From the NCBI GenBank assembly GCA_947475165.1, contig CANJLD010000001.1, positions 186,001-250,000 of the forward strand: 64,000 nucleotides of DNA, in the 5' to 3' direction. This document shows, one piece after another, positions 26,842 through 34,302 of the stretch. Every line of letters starts with the position of its first letter. The first letter of the stretch is position 1. Source of the DNA: Bacteroidota bacterium (GTDB lineage: Bacteria; Bacteroidota; Bacteroidia; Chitinophagales; LD1). The position numbers were made by a program, and so were the translations under genes. The notes beneath the pieces are model-generated. The model was given only the letters and a program-made list of their open reading frames with translations, did not search any database and was not told the DNA's origin.

Positions 26842-27783
26842 ATGCTTCGCTACCGTGCCGATATACGCACCCTGCTTACTGTTGCCTTCTACTTTGCCGT
26901 GGCAATTACTCCCTGGTTTTTGTGGGAGCAGATGAACTGGTGGCAGGTTACGCTTTGGGTGGCGGTTAACTGCCTGCTCTCTTTCATTTGCGCTACTATT
27001 GTGCACAACACCATTCACGTTCCTATTTTTAAAAAACGCTGGCTCAACAAAGTGTTTCAGGTGGTGCTTGGTTTTACTTACGGGCATAGCACCAGTGCGT
27101 ATGTGCCCGGGCATAATTTCAGCCACCACAAATACACGCAAACACCTAAAGATGCTATACGCACCAGCAAGGCGCGTTTTAAACTGAATCTGCTCAATCA
27201 GCTTTTCTTCTTTTTTATTATGAGTGGCGATATTCTGAAAGGCGAAATACGCTTTGCAAAGAAGATGTATACCGAACGTCCGCTCTGGTTTCGCCAGTAC
27301 CTGCTCGAAATGGTATTGGTGATTGGTGCTAAAGTGGTGCTGGCATTTATTAACTGGAAATGCTTTTTACTGTTTGTTTTTATTCCGCATCAATACGCGG
27401 CATGGGGTATTGTAGGCACCAACTATTTTCAGCACGATGGCTGCGATGAAGAACACCCTTATAACCACAGCCGCAACTTTACCGGTGGGTTCTTAAACTG
27501 GCTGCTGTTCAACAACGGTTACCACGGTGCGCACCACATGAAACCGAATTTGCACTGGAGCTTGTACCCGGAGTATCACGAAAAAAACCTGCGTCCGTTT
27601 ATTCATCCTGCATTAGATAGAAAAAATCTGCTTCCGTATCTAATCACCACGCATATTTATCCGGCAAAGCGTATTGATTATCTCGGCAACCCGATAGTGC
27701 TTCCCGAACCGGTGAAGGACGAAGACTGGGTAGGCGAAATTAAAGTGCAGGAACACGTAACCGATATGGCAGGCTCCTACTAA
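26842..27783 (+). CDS. Fatty acid desaturase family membrane protein
   Basis: A 313-residue integral membrane di-iron enzyme. The three histidine boxes are present: HNTIH (residues about 54-58), HNFSHH (about 92-97) and HGAHH near residue 230. Four hydrophobic segments surround them, including TLLTVAFYFAVAITPWFLW, VTLWVAVNCLLSFICATIV and LFFFFIMSGDIL. The family inserts double bonds or hydroxyl groups into fatty acyl chains or carotenoids; the exact substrate cannot be read from sequence. The stand-alone Smr gene follows after 21 bases. Confidence 0.85.
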   Translation: MLRYRADIRTLLTVAFYFAVAITPWFLWEQMNWWQVTLWVAVNCLLSFICATIVHNTIHVPIFKKRWLNKVFQVVLGFTYGHSTSAYVPGHNFSHHKYTQTPKDAIRTSKARFKLNLLNQLFFFFIMSGDILKGEIRFAKKMYTERPLWFRQYLLEMVLVIGAKVVLAFINWKCFLLFVFIPHQYAAWGIVGTNYFQHDGCDEEHPYNHSRNFTGGFLNWLLFNNGYHGAHHMKPNLHWSLYPEYHEKNLRPFIHPALDRKNLLPYLITTHIYPAKRIDYLGNPIVLPEPVKDEDWVGEIKVQEHVTDMAGSY

Positions 27784-27804
27784 ATCGGTGTAATTCCAAA
27801 CATC

Positions 27805-28065
27805 ATGGCACGCATTAAAGTTGACCTTCATCCTATTTACAACAACAGCAAAGCAATTGACAAAGCTTTGCAAGATGCTTTTGAAGAAGCCATTGATTGT
27901 AAAATTAAAGAGGTAGAAATTATACCCGGCAAAGGCAGCGGGCAATTGCGCAAGAAAGTAGAGCGGTTTCTGCAACTGCCGCATATTAAATCAAAGTATC
28001 ACCGTATTGAAAACGACAGCAAGAATTTTGGAAGGCTGTTTGTCTATTTCCGGTTCGATAAATAA
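27805..28065 (+). CDS. Stand-alone Smr domain protein
   Basis: An 86-residue protein that is essentially one Smr domain, as found at the C-terminus of MutS2. The signature pieces are DLHPIY at residues 7-12 (DLH motif) and IIPGKGSGQLRKKVERFL near residue 40 (GKGSG motif). Smr domains bind or nick branched DNA or RNA. It follows the desaturase closely and ends at a long palindromic terminator shared with a convergent gene. Confidence 0.85.
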   Translation: MARIKVDLHPIYNNSKAIDKALQDAFEEAIDCKIKEVEIIPGKGSGQLRKKVERFLQLPHIKSKYHRIENDSKNFGRLFVYFRFDK

Positions 28066-28069
28066 CATA

Positions 28070-28111
28070 AAACAGAAAGCCTCCCGATAGCTATCGGGAG
28101 GCTTTCTGTTT
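28070..28111. terminator. Bidirectional terminator, 42-bp perfect palindrome
   Basis: Perfect 21-bp arms without a loop offset, centred at 28090/28091. The GC core is GCCTCCCGATAG/CTATCGGGAGGC, with A-rich sequence to the left and T-rich to the right. It lies between the convergent Smr gene and the gene at 28126, so it can stop both transcripts. Confidence 0.9.
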
Positions 28112-28125
28112 ATAGATTATCGCAA

Positions 28126-28479
28126 TTATTTCTTTCCGTTCATCGAGAACTCGTCTTTCAACAGTTTCTCTTTAAGTAAATCCTGACGTCTTTCAATCAT
28201 ATCAAAAGCTGCCAGTTCGGGAAGTTCCATATTTACATCTACCGTAGTATTTTCTTCGAGGTTTAACTGCAGCTTCAGCGCCTTCGCATTTATAATCTGG
28301 TCTTCCCAAATGTGGAGCAGTTCAATAGCATCATACTGTTCGTATTTGCGCGCACTGGCAATTTGCTTTTTAATAAGCTGCAATTTGGTATTAAGCCTGG
28401 CTACCGGTAAGTGCGCCAGCACAGAAACTGTTTCTGTGTCAGTATCAAGGGCGGTGGAAATGCGTTGTATGTAATTCAT
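28126..28479 (-). CDS. Hypothetical protein
   Basis: A 117-residue, mostly helical, charged protein with no signal peptide. It shows an N-terminal ISTALDTDTETVSVLAHLP segment and a central helix KLQLIKKQIASARKYEQYDA. Its clean start, size and terminator support a real gene. I do not recognise the family. The acyltransferase gene upstream is on the same strand, with a 96-base gap. Confidence 0.6.
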   Translation of the reverse strand: MNYIQRISTALDTDTETVSVLAHLPVARLNTKLQLIKKQIASARKYEQYDAIELLHIWEDQIINAKALKLQLNLEENTTVDVNMELPELAAFDMIERRQDLLKEKLLKDEFSMNGKK

Positions 28480-28575
28480 AAGTTAAAGATGATATTTTAA
28501 TACATTATTCAGACTGTATACGTATTTTAATTATAAACGTTGCCTATGCGAAAATGTATGTGAACATAGACAAGT

Positions 28576-29121
28576 TTACTCAATCACTCCTTTCTCGGGA
28601 TGCTTCCCTTTAATAGGACGGTAGAATTTTTTCATTTCTTCCATATCCTTTTCAATATCTCCTGTAGGATAAAACACAGGGCCAATGCCAGCCACCCTTC
28701 TTCCAAAATCAATATAGGTGAGCACAATAGGCACTTTTGCCTGTAAGGCAATGTAGTAAAAGCCTGTTCGCCATTTAGCTACATACTCGCGCGTACCTTC
28801 GGGAGAAAGGGCGAGAATAAAATGTTCGCGCTCGTTAAAAGTCTTTACCGCCTGCTCTACCATGTTGTGTTTGCTAGCGCGGTCAACCGGTATACCACCA
28901 AGTGCCTTAAAAATAAAACCATATGGCGTGCTGAAAATTTCCTGCTTACCGAAAAACGAAAAGTCTAATTCGAAAATGTATTTGGCAAACAAGCCGTATA
29001 TCACATCCCATGCGCTGGTATGCGGAGCCATGATGGCTACAAACTTCTTCAGCTTAGGCACTTCGCCTTCGGTTTTCCAACCGGTAAGCCAGTAAAAGAA
29101 GCGGGCGAGTAGTTTCATCAT
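28576..29121 (-). CDS. Lysophospholipid acyltransferase family protein (PlsC-like)
   Basis: A 181-residue acyltransferase. The catalytic motif HTSAWD (HX4D) is at about residues 33-38. The glycerol-phosphate-binding-type motifs LGGIPVDR near 75 and SPEGTR near 104 follow. It lacks long extra domains, so it is a minimal PlsC-like enzyme that transfers an acyl chain in phospholipid or ornithine-lipid type synthesis. It is divergent from serine palmitoyltransferase, 183 bases away. Nothing else is visible in that gap. Confidence 0.85.
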   Translation of the reverse strand: MMKLLARFFYWLTGWKTEGEVPKLKKFVAIMAPHTSAWDVIYGLFAKYIFELDFSFFGKQEIFSTPYGFIFKALGGIPVDRASKHNMVEQAVKTFNEREHFILALSPEGTREYVAKWRTGFYYIALQAKVPIVLTYIDFGRRVAGIGPVFYPTGDIEKDMEEMKKFYRPIKGKHPEKGVIE

Positions 29122-29304
29122 TCATTTAACTGTGTTCTCTCAAAAATCATATTTAATCATGACAATCCTGATAATTTGCTTTCCATTGTATTCATCAGTT
29201 TTCCACACTCACTTCCATTCAAGCGAATTTTTCTCAAATAATCCCATCTTTGCCGCCAACCCGTAAGTAAAGCGGGTTCAAATTGTTCACGAAATAAACC
29301 CGCT

Positions 29305-30519
29305 ATGGCTTTATTCGACAAATGTTTTGGTTATAACGATGCTGATGAAACCAAGGATAAAGGCATCTATCCTTACTTCCGCCCCATTCAGGAAAGCGAA
29401 GGACCGGTAGTAAAAATGGAAGGGCGGAAAGTGGTAATGGCAGGCAGTAATAACTACCTCGGGCTTACCTCTCACCCCAAAGTAAAAGAAGCGGCTATTG
29501 CGGCTCTCGACAAATACGGCAGCAGTTGCTCAGGCTCCCGTTTCCTCACCGGCACTATCGATTTACATATTGAACTGGAACATAAGATTGCCAAATTTAT
29601 GGGCAAACAGGCCGCCTTGCTTTTCAGCACCGGTTATCAGGCAGGGCAGGGGGTTATCTTCCCGCTCATCAGCAAAGGCGATTATATACTCAGCGATAAA
29701 GACAACCATGCCAGCATAGTGGCGGGCAACCTGATGAGCACCGCCATAGGTGCGCATGTAGTGCGCTACAAGCATAACGACATGAAAGATTTGGAGAACC
29801 GTCTCCAAAAGATTCCTGAAGGAGCTAACAAACTGATTGTAACAGATGGCGTTTTCAGTGCGCACGGTTTGGTAGTAGATATGAAAGGCATTGTTGAACT
29901 GGCGAAGAAATACAAGGCTCAAACTCTGGTAGATGATGCACATGGTTTTGGTGTGCTCGGTCCTTTAGGTAAAGGAACGGTACATCACTTTGGTGCAGAA
30001 AACGATGTGGACTTAATTGTCTGCACCTTCAGTAAAACACTGGCATCTATCGGTGGATTTGTGGTGGGTGATGAGCGGGTTATCAATTACCTCAAACACA
30101 AGTCACCAGCACTTATTTTCTCTGCATCGCCAACACCGGCAAGTGTAGCCGCAGCAAACGCAGCATTAGATATTTTGATTGAACAACCGGAACTGGCAAC
30201 GCGCGTTCGCAGAAACGCTAACCGTGTACGCAAAGGTTTACGCGAAGCGGGCTATCATGTAATAGATGGCGAAGCGGCAATTGTCCCTGTAATCATAGGT
30301 GACGATGAAAAAACTTTCACCATCTGGAAAATGCTTTACGATGAAGGCGTTTTTGTAAACGCGTTTATTTCTCCTGCTACTCCACCGGGCATGCAAATGC
30401 TCCGTACCAGCTATATGGCAAGCCACGAAGACAAGCACCTCGATTTTATTATTGAGAAATTTATCAAAGTGGGCAAGCAATTGGATTTATTAAACAAAGA
30501 TGTTCCGGTTCTGCATTAG
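29305..30519 (+). CDS. spt: Serine palmitoyltransferase-type alpha-oxoamine synthase
   Basis: A 404-residue PLP enzyme of the alpha-oxoamine synthase group (KBL, BioF, HemA, SPT). The N-terminal PYFRPIQESEGPVVKMEG region and SNNYLGLTSHPKVKEAA are typical of bacterial SPT. The PLP sites are VDDAHGFGVLG near residue 210 and the lysine in TFSKTLASIGGFVVG near 245. SPT condenses serine with an acyl-CoA or acyl-ACP to begin sphingolipid synthesis, which is common in Bacteroidota. Glycine C-acetyltransferase is the main alternative. The next gene starts 24 bases later and probably acts with it. Confidence 0.8.
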   Translation: MALFDKCFGYNDADETKDKGIYPYFRPIQESEGPVVKMEGRKVVMAGSNNYLGLTSHPKVKEAAIAALDKYGSSCSGSRFLTGTIDLHIELEHKIAKFMGKQAALLFSTGYQAGQGVIFPLISKGDYILSDKDNHASIVAGNLMSTAIGAHVVRYKHNDMKDLENRLQKIPEGANKLIVTDGVFSAHGLVVDMKGIVELAKKYKAQTLVDDAHGFGVLGPLGKGTVHHFGAENDVDLIVCTFSKTLASIGGFVVGDERVINYLKHKSPALIFSASPTPASVAAANAALDILIEQPELATRVRRNANRVRKGLREAGYHVIDGEAAIVPVIIGDDEKTFTIWKMLYDEGVFVNAFISPATPPGMQMLRTSYMASHEDKHLDFIIEKFIKVGKQLDLLNKDVPVLH

Positions 30520-30543
30520 GCTGTTTACCGTCAACTATTAACT

Positions 30544-31845
30544 ATGAGCAAACAACGACACTACTACAACATTACCGGCAAGAACGCTGCCACCGGTGAA
30601 ATTGAATACACGCAACGCCCGTTAGTATGCGATGATAAGTTCGAGCAGGATTTAGTAATGCTTGCCTTCCCTATAAAAATGCTGGAAGACATCAGCCCGC
30701 TTTTAAAAAATTTTAAACTGCGCGATGATGCCGCTTACTTTTTCAGCGAGTGTAAAGAAGTAGTGAGCGTGCCTGAGAAACACGTAAACGAAAAAGGCGA
30801 AGGCAAACTCACTTTCATGAGTTACTTCCATCAGTTCCCTCAATCAGTTTCTAATTTTTTTGATGATGCTATTGTGGTTGTTGTCATTCACCCGCTCGGA
30901 AAAATAAACGAACAAGGGTTACAAGACTATAACATGATTGGCTACATACACGCCAACATTATTCATTTTAAAGATGCTGACGGAAATGTAAATGAAGGCT
31001 ACTACTATAATGTGTTGCGCATGAGCGAAGCCACCGTGGAAGGCGAAGCTATTTACCGCAGAAAAAGAATTTTCACCACTGTGTTTAGCGTGCTGCTCGA
31101 CTTGACTATTGTGAATGATATTCACTTTGTATACGCCAACATGGGTCGCGAGAACCAGGGAATATTAGATGCGTTGAAAATGAACAGCGAACGCACCGGT
31201 AAGTTGTATGAAACTTTCCCGATGCGCAACAACACGCATATCAATTTGCTTTTCGATAGCCGCAGTGCTTCTAAAAAACTGATTGATATTTCGAAAGATG
31301 AAAAGCGATTGAAAGAATACTATCAAATGATAGTAGCCTCACGTCAGAACTATGTATTTCATCAACTGCACAGCGAAGAAAAATTCTTTAGCATGGTCAA
31401 TCGTATTCTCAGTTCTTCGCCCAGCAGTAAAATTTATATGCTGCCGGATGCTAACGGAAACATAGCATCTGCAGGGTTCTTTATTAACTGGGCGGATTAT
31501 CTGCATTTAAAGCTTCAAAACCCAAAAGGGCTGTTCAAGGTGATTGATAACCTTCAGATTATAGACCGTATTCTGTATATTACCTTGATGGTAGGCGATG
31601 AAAAAAGCGTCCGCCAATTGGCTAAAGGCGGAGCTTTCCGTTTCAGGAAAGAACATGGGAATTTAGTTACTGTATTAAATGCACACGAAGGCGACCCGCA
31701 TTTTGAAGTAAAGAAAAGCTTCATCTACGATCCCTTCGTATACTTTGCAATTTACGACAGACCGGAAATGTTCGAACGCATGAAAAACAAAAGCAAAGAC
31801 GAACATGGCAACGTCCGCATTTTTATTGATACACCGATGCTTTAG
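30544..31845 (+). CDS. Conserved-looking protein downstream of SPT, possible N-acyltransferase
   Basis: A 433-residue soluble protein without signal peptide or membrane segment. Segments such as FTTVFSVLLDLTIVNDIHFVYANMG and GILDALKMNSERTGKLYETFP resemble a GNAT-like strand-helix arrangement, but no motif is decisive. It sits 24 bases after serine palmitoyltransferase on the same strand. In Caulobacter the ceramide N-acyltransferase is a GNAT-fold protein encoded near SPT, so a role in N-acylating the sphingoid base is a reasonable hypothesis. I do not recognise the family directly. Confidence 0.55.
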   Translation: MSKQRHYYNITGKNAATGEIEYTQRPLVCDDKFEQDLVMLAFPIKMLEDISPLLKNFKLRDDAAYFFSECKEVVSVPEKHVNEKGEGKLTFMSYFHQFPQSVSNFFDDAIVVVVIHPLGKINEQGLQDYNMIGYIHANIIHFKDADGNVNEGYYYNVLRMSEATVEGEAIYRRKRIFTTVFSVLLDLTIVNDIHFVYANMGRENQGILDALKMNSERTGKLYETFPMRNNTHINLLFDSRSASKKLIDISKDEKRLKEYYQMIVASRQNYVFHQLHSEEKFFSMVNRILSSSPSSKIYMLPDANGNIASAGFFINWADYLHLKLQNPKGLFKVIDNLQIIDRILYITLMVGDEKSVRQLAKGGAFRFRKEHGNLVTVLNAHEGDPHFEVKKSFIYDPFVYFAIYDRPEMFERMKNKSKDEHGNVRIFIDTPML

Positions 31846-31942
31846 ATTTTTTTCACAAAATTCGCGCATACTAAAAAGCAGACATACTGCGTTATAAAAC
31901 TGAAAGCGAAAATTCTTTAACCCCAAACAAAAATCCATCATT

Positions 31943-32893
31943 ATGAAATCGCACCATCGTTTAGCAGTTATCATTGGTGTTAGCTTAGCCCTATTTACCA
32001 GCTGTATTAAGCCGAAGAACAATACGATAGCTGACCCTAATGCCAAGCAGCACAATGAAGATATTTCAAATACAAAATCGGAATCGGACAATGTAAACAC
32101 CGATATCAATACCGTGCTAAACGGTGTATCGGGTTTTGGTAAAACAGATGAAACAACCGGAACTATCAATATTTGCGGAGCTACCATTGACAGTTCGCAG
32201 CAAAATGGTTCGCCTAAAACAATCATTATTCACTTTGACGGAGTAACTGCTTGTGGAAGTCCTTCACGCATAAGAGGCGGTGATGTAAAAGTGGAGTTAA
32301 TAAGCGGAAATAAATGGAGCGATGCCGGTGCAGTGCTCAGAGTAACGCATACAGATTACAAAGTGACTTTCGTAAATCTGAATAATCATTTTGTAACCTT
32401 CAACGGAGTAAAATACCTGACTAACGTGGATGGCTTTGATTGGCTTACTTATGCTTTTACAGGTAACGTAACAACACATATCAAAGAAAGAACTGATGGT
32501 ATAACTGTAACCTTTGAAAACGGACAAACTTCTGTTTGGAATTTTGCGCGACTCACCACCTATGCAGTTACCAACTATTCAACTATTACCGCTACTGTAA
32601 ATGGTGACACTACAATGGCCGGCAAAACAATTGACTCGTGGGGTACTACCCGCTTCAATACAAACTTTACTACCGAAATGATTACGCCTTGGAAATCGGG
32701 AACTGCTTGCGGATGGTGGAAACCGACACAAGGTAAATACACCAGCACTACCGATAATTTTTCTATTACCGCCACCTGTAGCGTTAACTCAAGCGGCAAT
32801 GCAGTTAGCGGCTGTGGTGCCTACGGATATAAAATAGAGTGGGATTATAACAATGGAACCGCTACCGGTAATGCGGTGGTTCCGTATTTCTAA
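31943..32893 (+). CDS. Hypothetical lipoprotein
   Basis: A 316-residue protein with a lipoprotein signal: a hydrophobic stretch VIIGVSLALF, then TSC at residues 19-21. The mature part begins with a disordered polar linker (about 22-60). A beta-rich region full of Thr, Gly and Asn follows (TGTINICGATI, VKVELISGNKW, AYGYKIEWDYNNG), and several cysteines could form disulphides. It is probably anchored in the outer membrane. No family is recognised. A very long hairpin follows the stop. Confidence 0.65.
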   Translation: MKSHHRLAVIIGVSLALFTSCIKPKNNTIADPNAKQHNEDISNTKSESDNVNTDINTVLNGVSGFGKTDETTGTINICGATIDSSQQNGSPKTIIIHFDGVTACGSPSRIRGGDVKVELISGNKWSDAGAVLRVTHTDYKVTFVNLNNHFVTFNGVKYLTNVDGFDWLTYAFTGNVTTHIKERTDGITVTFENGQTSVWNFARLTTYAVTNYSTITATVNGDTTMAGKTIDSWGTTRFNTNFTTEMITPWKSGTACGWWKPTQGKYTSTTDNFSITATCSVNSSGNAVSGCGAYGYKIEWDYNNGTATGNAVVPYF

Positions 32894-32900
32894 TATTTCA

Positions 32901-32960
32901 AATTCTTTATAACAAAAAAGTCCCGCTAAGTGTAGCGGGACTTTTTTGTTATAAAGAATT
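32901..32960 (+). terminator. Exceptionally long perfect hairpin after the lipoprotein gene
   Basis: Perfect 28-bp arms around the loop AGTG. The core is AGTCCCGCTA/TAGCGGGACT, extended on both sides by AT pairs up to AATTCTTTATAAC/GTTATAAAGAATT. It starts 8 bases after the stop and has a T run after the core, so it works as a terminator. The arms are about twice as long as needed. Confidence 0.9.
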
Positions 32961-32987
32961 GCCGCATTATCGCAAATTCGCACCCCC

Positions 32988-33608
32988 ATGCAACAAGAAA
33001 CTATTACAGATTCTGTATTGGCAGAAACGCTTTCTTTTGAAGAGTATCTTCAACTCACGGATGATATTCTGAAAGAAAAGATTCCGCGCGCGGGTATTTA
33101 CGTGGCAGATAATACGTTTCGTTACACACGGTCTAATCAGGAGCGCATGAAGAAGGTGTTGGATAATATTGTGCTGAACCAAAAATTGTATAATCTGCTT
33201 TCAGATTTGCAAGAAAAATGGATTTGGCTTGTTATCAGCGAGCCTTGGTGTGGCGATGCCAGTTGGGGAGTTCCCGCTCTGTGCATGATAGCATCTGCCA
33301 GCGATAAAATTGATTTCCGCATTTTGCTGCGCGATAAACATCCTGAGATAATTAAAGCGTATCAAACGGCAGTGAGCGATTCTATTCCCAAATTGATTTG
33401 CCTAAACAAAAGCGATTTGAAAGTTTTAGGAACTTGGGGACCACGACCAAAAGAATTGCACGAAATGGTTTTAAAATTTAAAGACGATGTTAATTTCGAT
33501 TATCGCGAAAGTGTAAGAAGATTACACGCCTGGTTCGAAACTGACATGACAAAATCAACACAGGAAGAAATAATTGATTGCGTAAAAGAGTGGAAAGAGA
33601 AACTGTAG
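32988..33608 (+). CDS. Thioredoxin-fold protein
   Basis: A 206-residue cytosolic protein of the Thioredoxin_9-like group common in Bacteroidota. The active-site-like motif is EPWCGDASW near residue 85, with one cysteine (CxxS arrangement) rather than a full CxxC. The strand segments DFRILLRD and IPKLICLN and the segment GTWGPRPKELHEMV fit the fold. It probably acts in thiol chemistry or as a redox chaperone. gldC follows after 32 bases on the same strand. Confidence 0.82.
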   Translation: MQQETITDSVLAETLSFEEYLQLTDDILKEKIPRAGIYVADNTFRYTRSNQERMKKVLDNIVLNQKLYNLLSDLQEKWIWLVISEPWCGDASWGVPALCMIASASDKIDFRILLRDKHPEIIKAYQTAVSDSIPKLICLNKSDLKVLGTWGPRPKELHEMVLKFKDDVNFDYRESVRRLHAWFETDMTKSTQEEIIDCVKEWKEKL

Positions 33609-33640
33609 AATTTATTAAATCTAAAATCTAAAAATTACAA

Positions 33641-33994
33641 ATGGCAGAAGTAGTAAAGACCTCCGAAATACGATTCAAAATTGGTTTAGATGACAAGAAC
33701 GTTCCGCTCGATATTAAGTGGATGGCAACTGACTCGAAGAACAACGAATTGCGCGATTGTAAAAGCATTATGGTTTCTATCTGGGATGCTGTGCAAAACG
33801 AAACACTTAAAATTGATTTGTGGACCACCGCCATGACCACCGATGAAATGCACTCGCACTTTTTTCAAACCATGTTAAGCATGAGCGAAAGCTATGCCAA
33901 GGCAACCGGTAACCCGTATGCTATTGAGGAGGTAAAAAAATTCGCACAACAATTAGCGAAGAAAACCGCTGATTGGGAAGACGTAAAAAAATAA
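33641..33994 (+). CDS. gldC: Gliding motility protein GldC
   Basis: A 117-residue soluble protein matching the GldC family throughout: SEIRFKIGLDDKNVPLDIKWMATDS at the start, CKSIMVSIWDA and LKIDLWTTAMTTDEMHSHFFQTMLSMSESY. GldC is tied to Bacteroidota gliding and type IX secretion machinery, although it is accessory. This agrees with the five sorting-domain proteins in the window. It is probably co-transcribed with the thioredoxin-like gene. Confidence 0.88.
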   Translation: MAEVVKTSEIRFKIGLDDKNVPLDIKWMATDSKNNELRDCKSIMVSIWDAVQNETLKIDLWTTAMTTDEMHSHFFQTMLSMSESYAKATGNPYAIEEVKKFAQQLAKKTADWEDVKK

Positions 33995-33997
33995 TTA

Positions 33998-34117
33998 TCA
34001 GGCAGCTGTATTAATTGCTACATCCTCGACCTTTTCTATTTTAGGAAGAATATACTCCGATAAATCCTGAGTAGGTTTAGTAGCAGTTTCGTTGGTACTG
34101 GATGGGCACTTAATCAT
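33998..34117 (-). CDS. Possible 39-residue small protein
   Basis: An ATG-initiated frame of 39 codons on the minus strand, convergent with gldC. It starts MIKCPSSTNETATKPT and ends KVEDVAINTAA. A purine-rich AAGGA lies about 10 bases before the ATG. The peptide has a polar N-terminal half and an acidic/hydrophobic middle (LSEYILPKIEKVED), which resembles a small precursor or regulatory peptide. Apart from this, 33995-34302 shows no gene. Confidence 0.4.
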   Translation of the reverse strand: MIKCPSSTNETATKPTQDLSEYILPKIEKVEDVAINTAA

Positions 34118-34302
34118 AAAAACGGTTCCTTAATTTTTAAAGCAACGCTGTTTAAACAGCCTTAACTTATTAGTTAAAAGAAGATACGTGTTGCAGGCTG
34201 TTGGGTTGGGCTTTTGCAGGAGTTAGTTACAAGCCTCGCATTGTTTGTGTATAAAAAAACAAGTATCAGCAATTGACAAAAGTCAAATTTGGGAAGAGAT
34301 TT

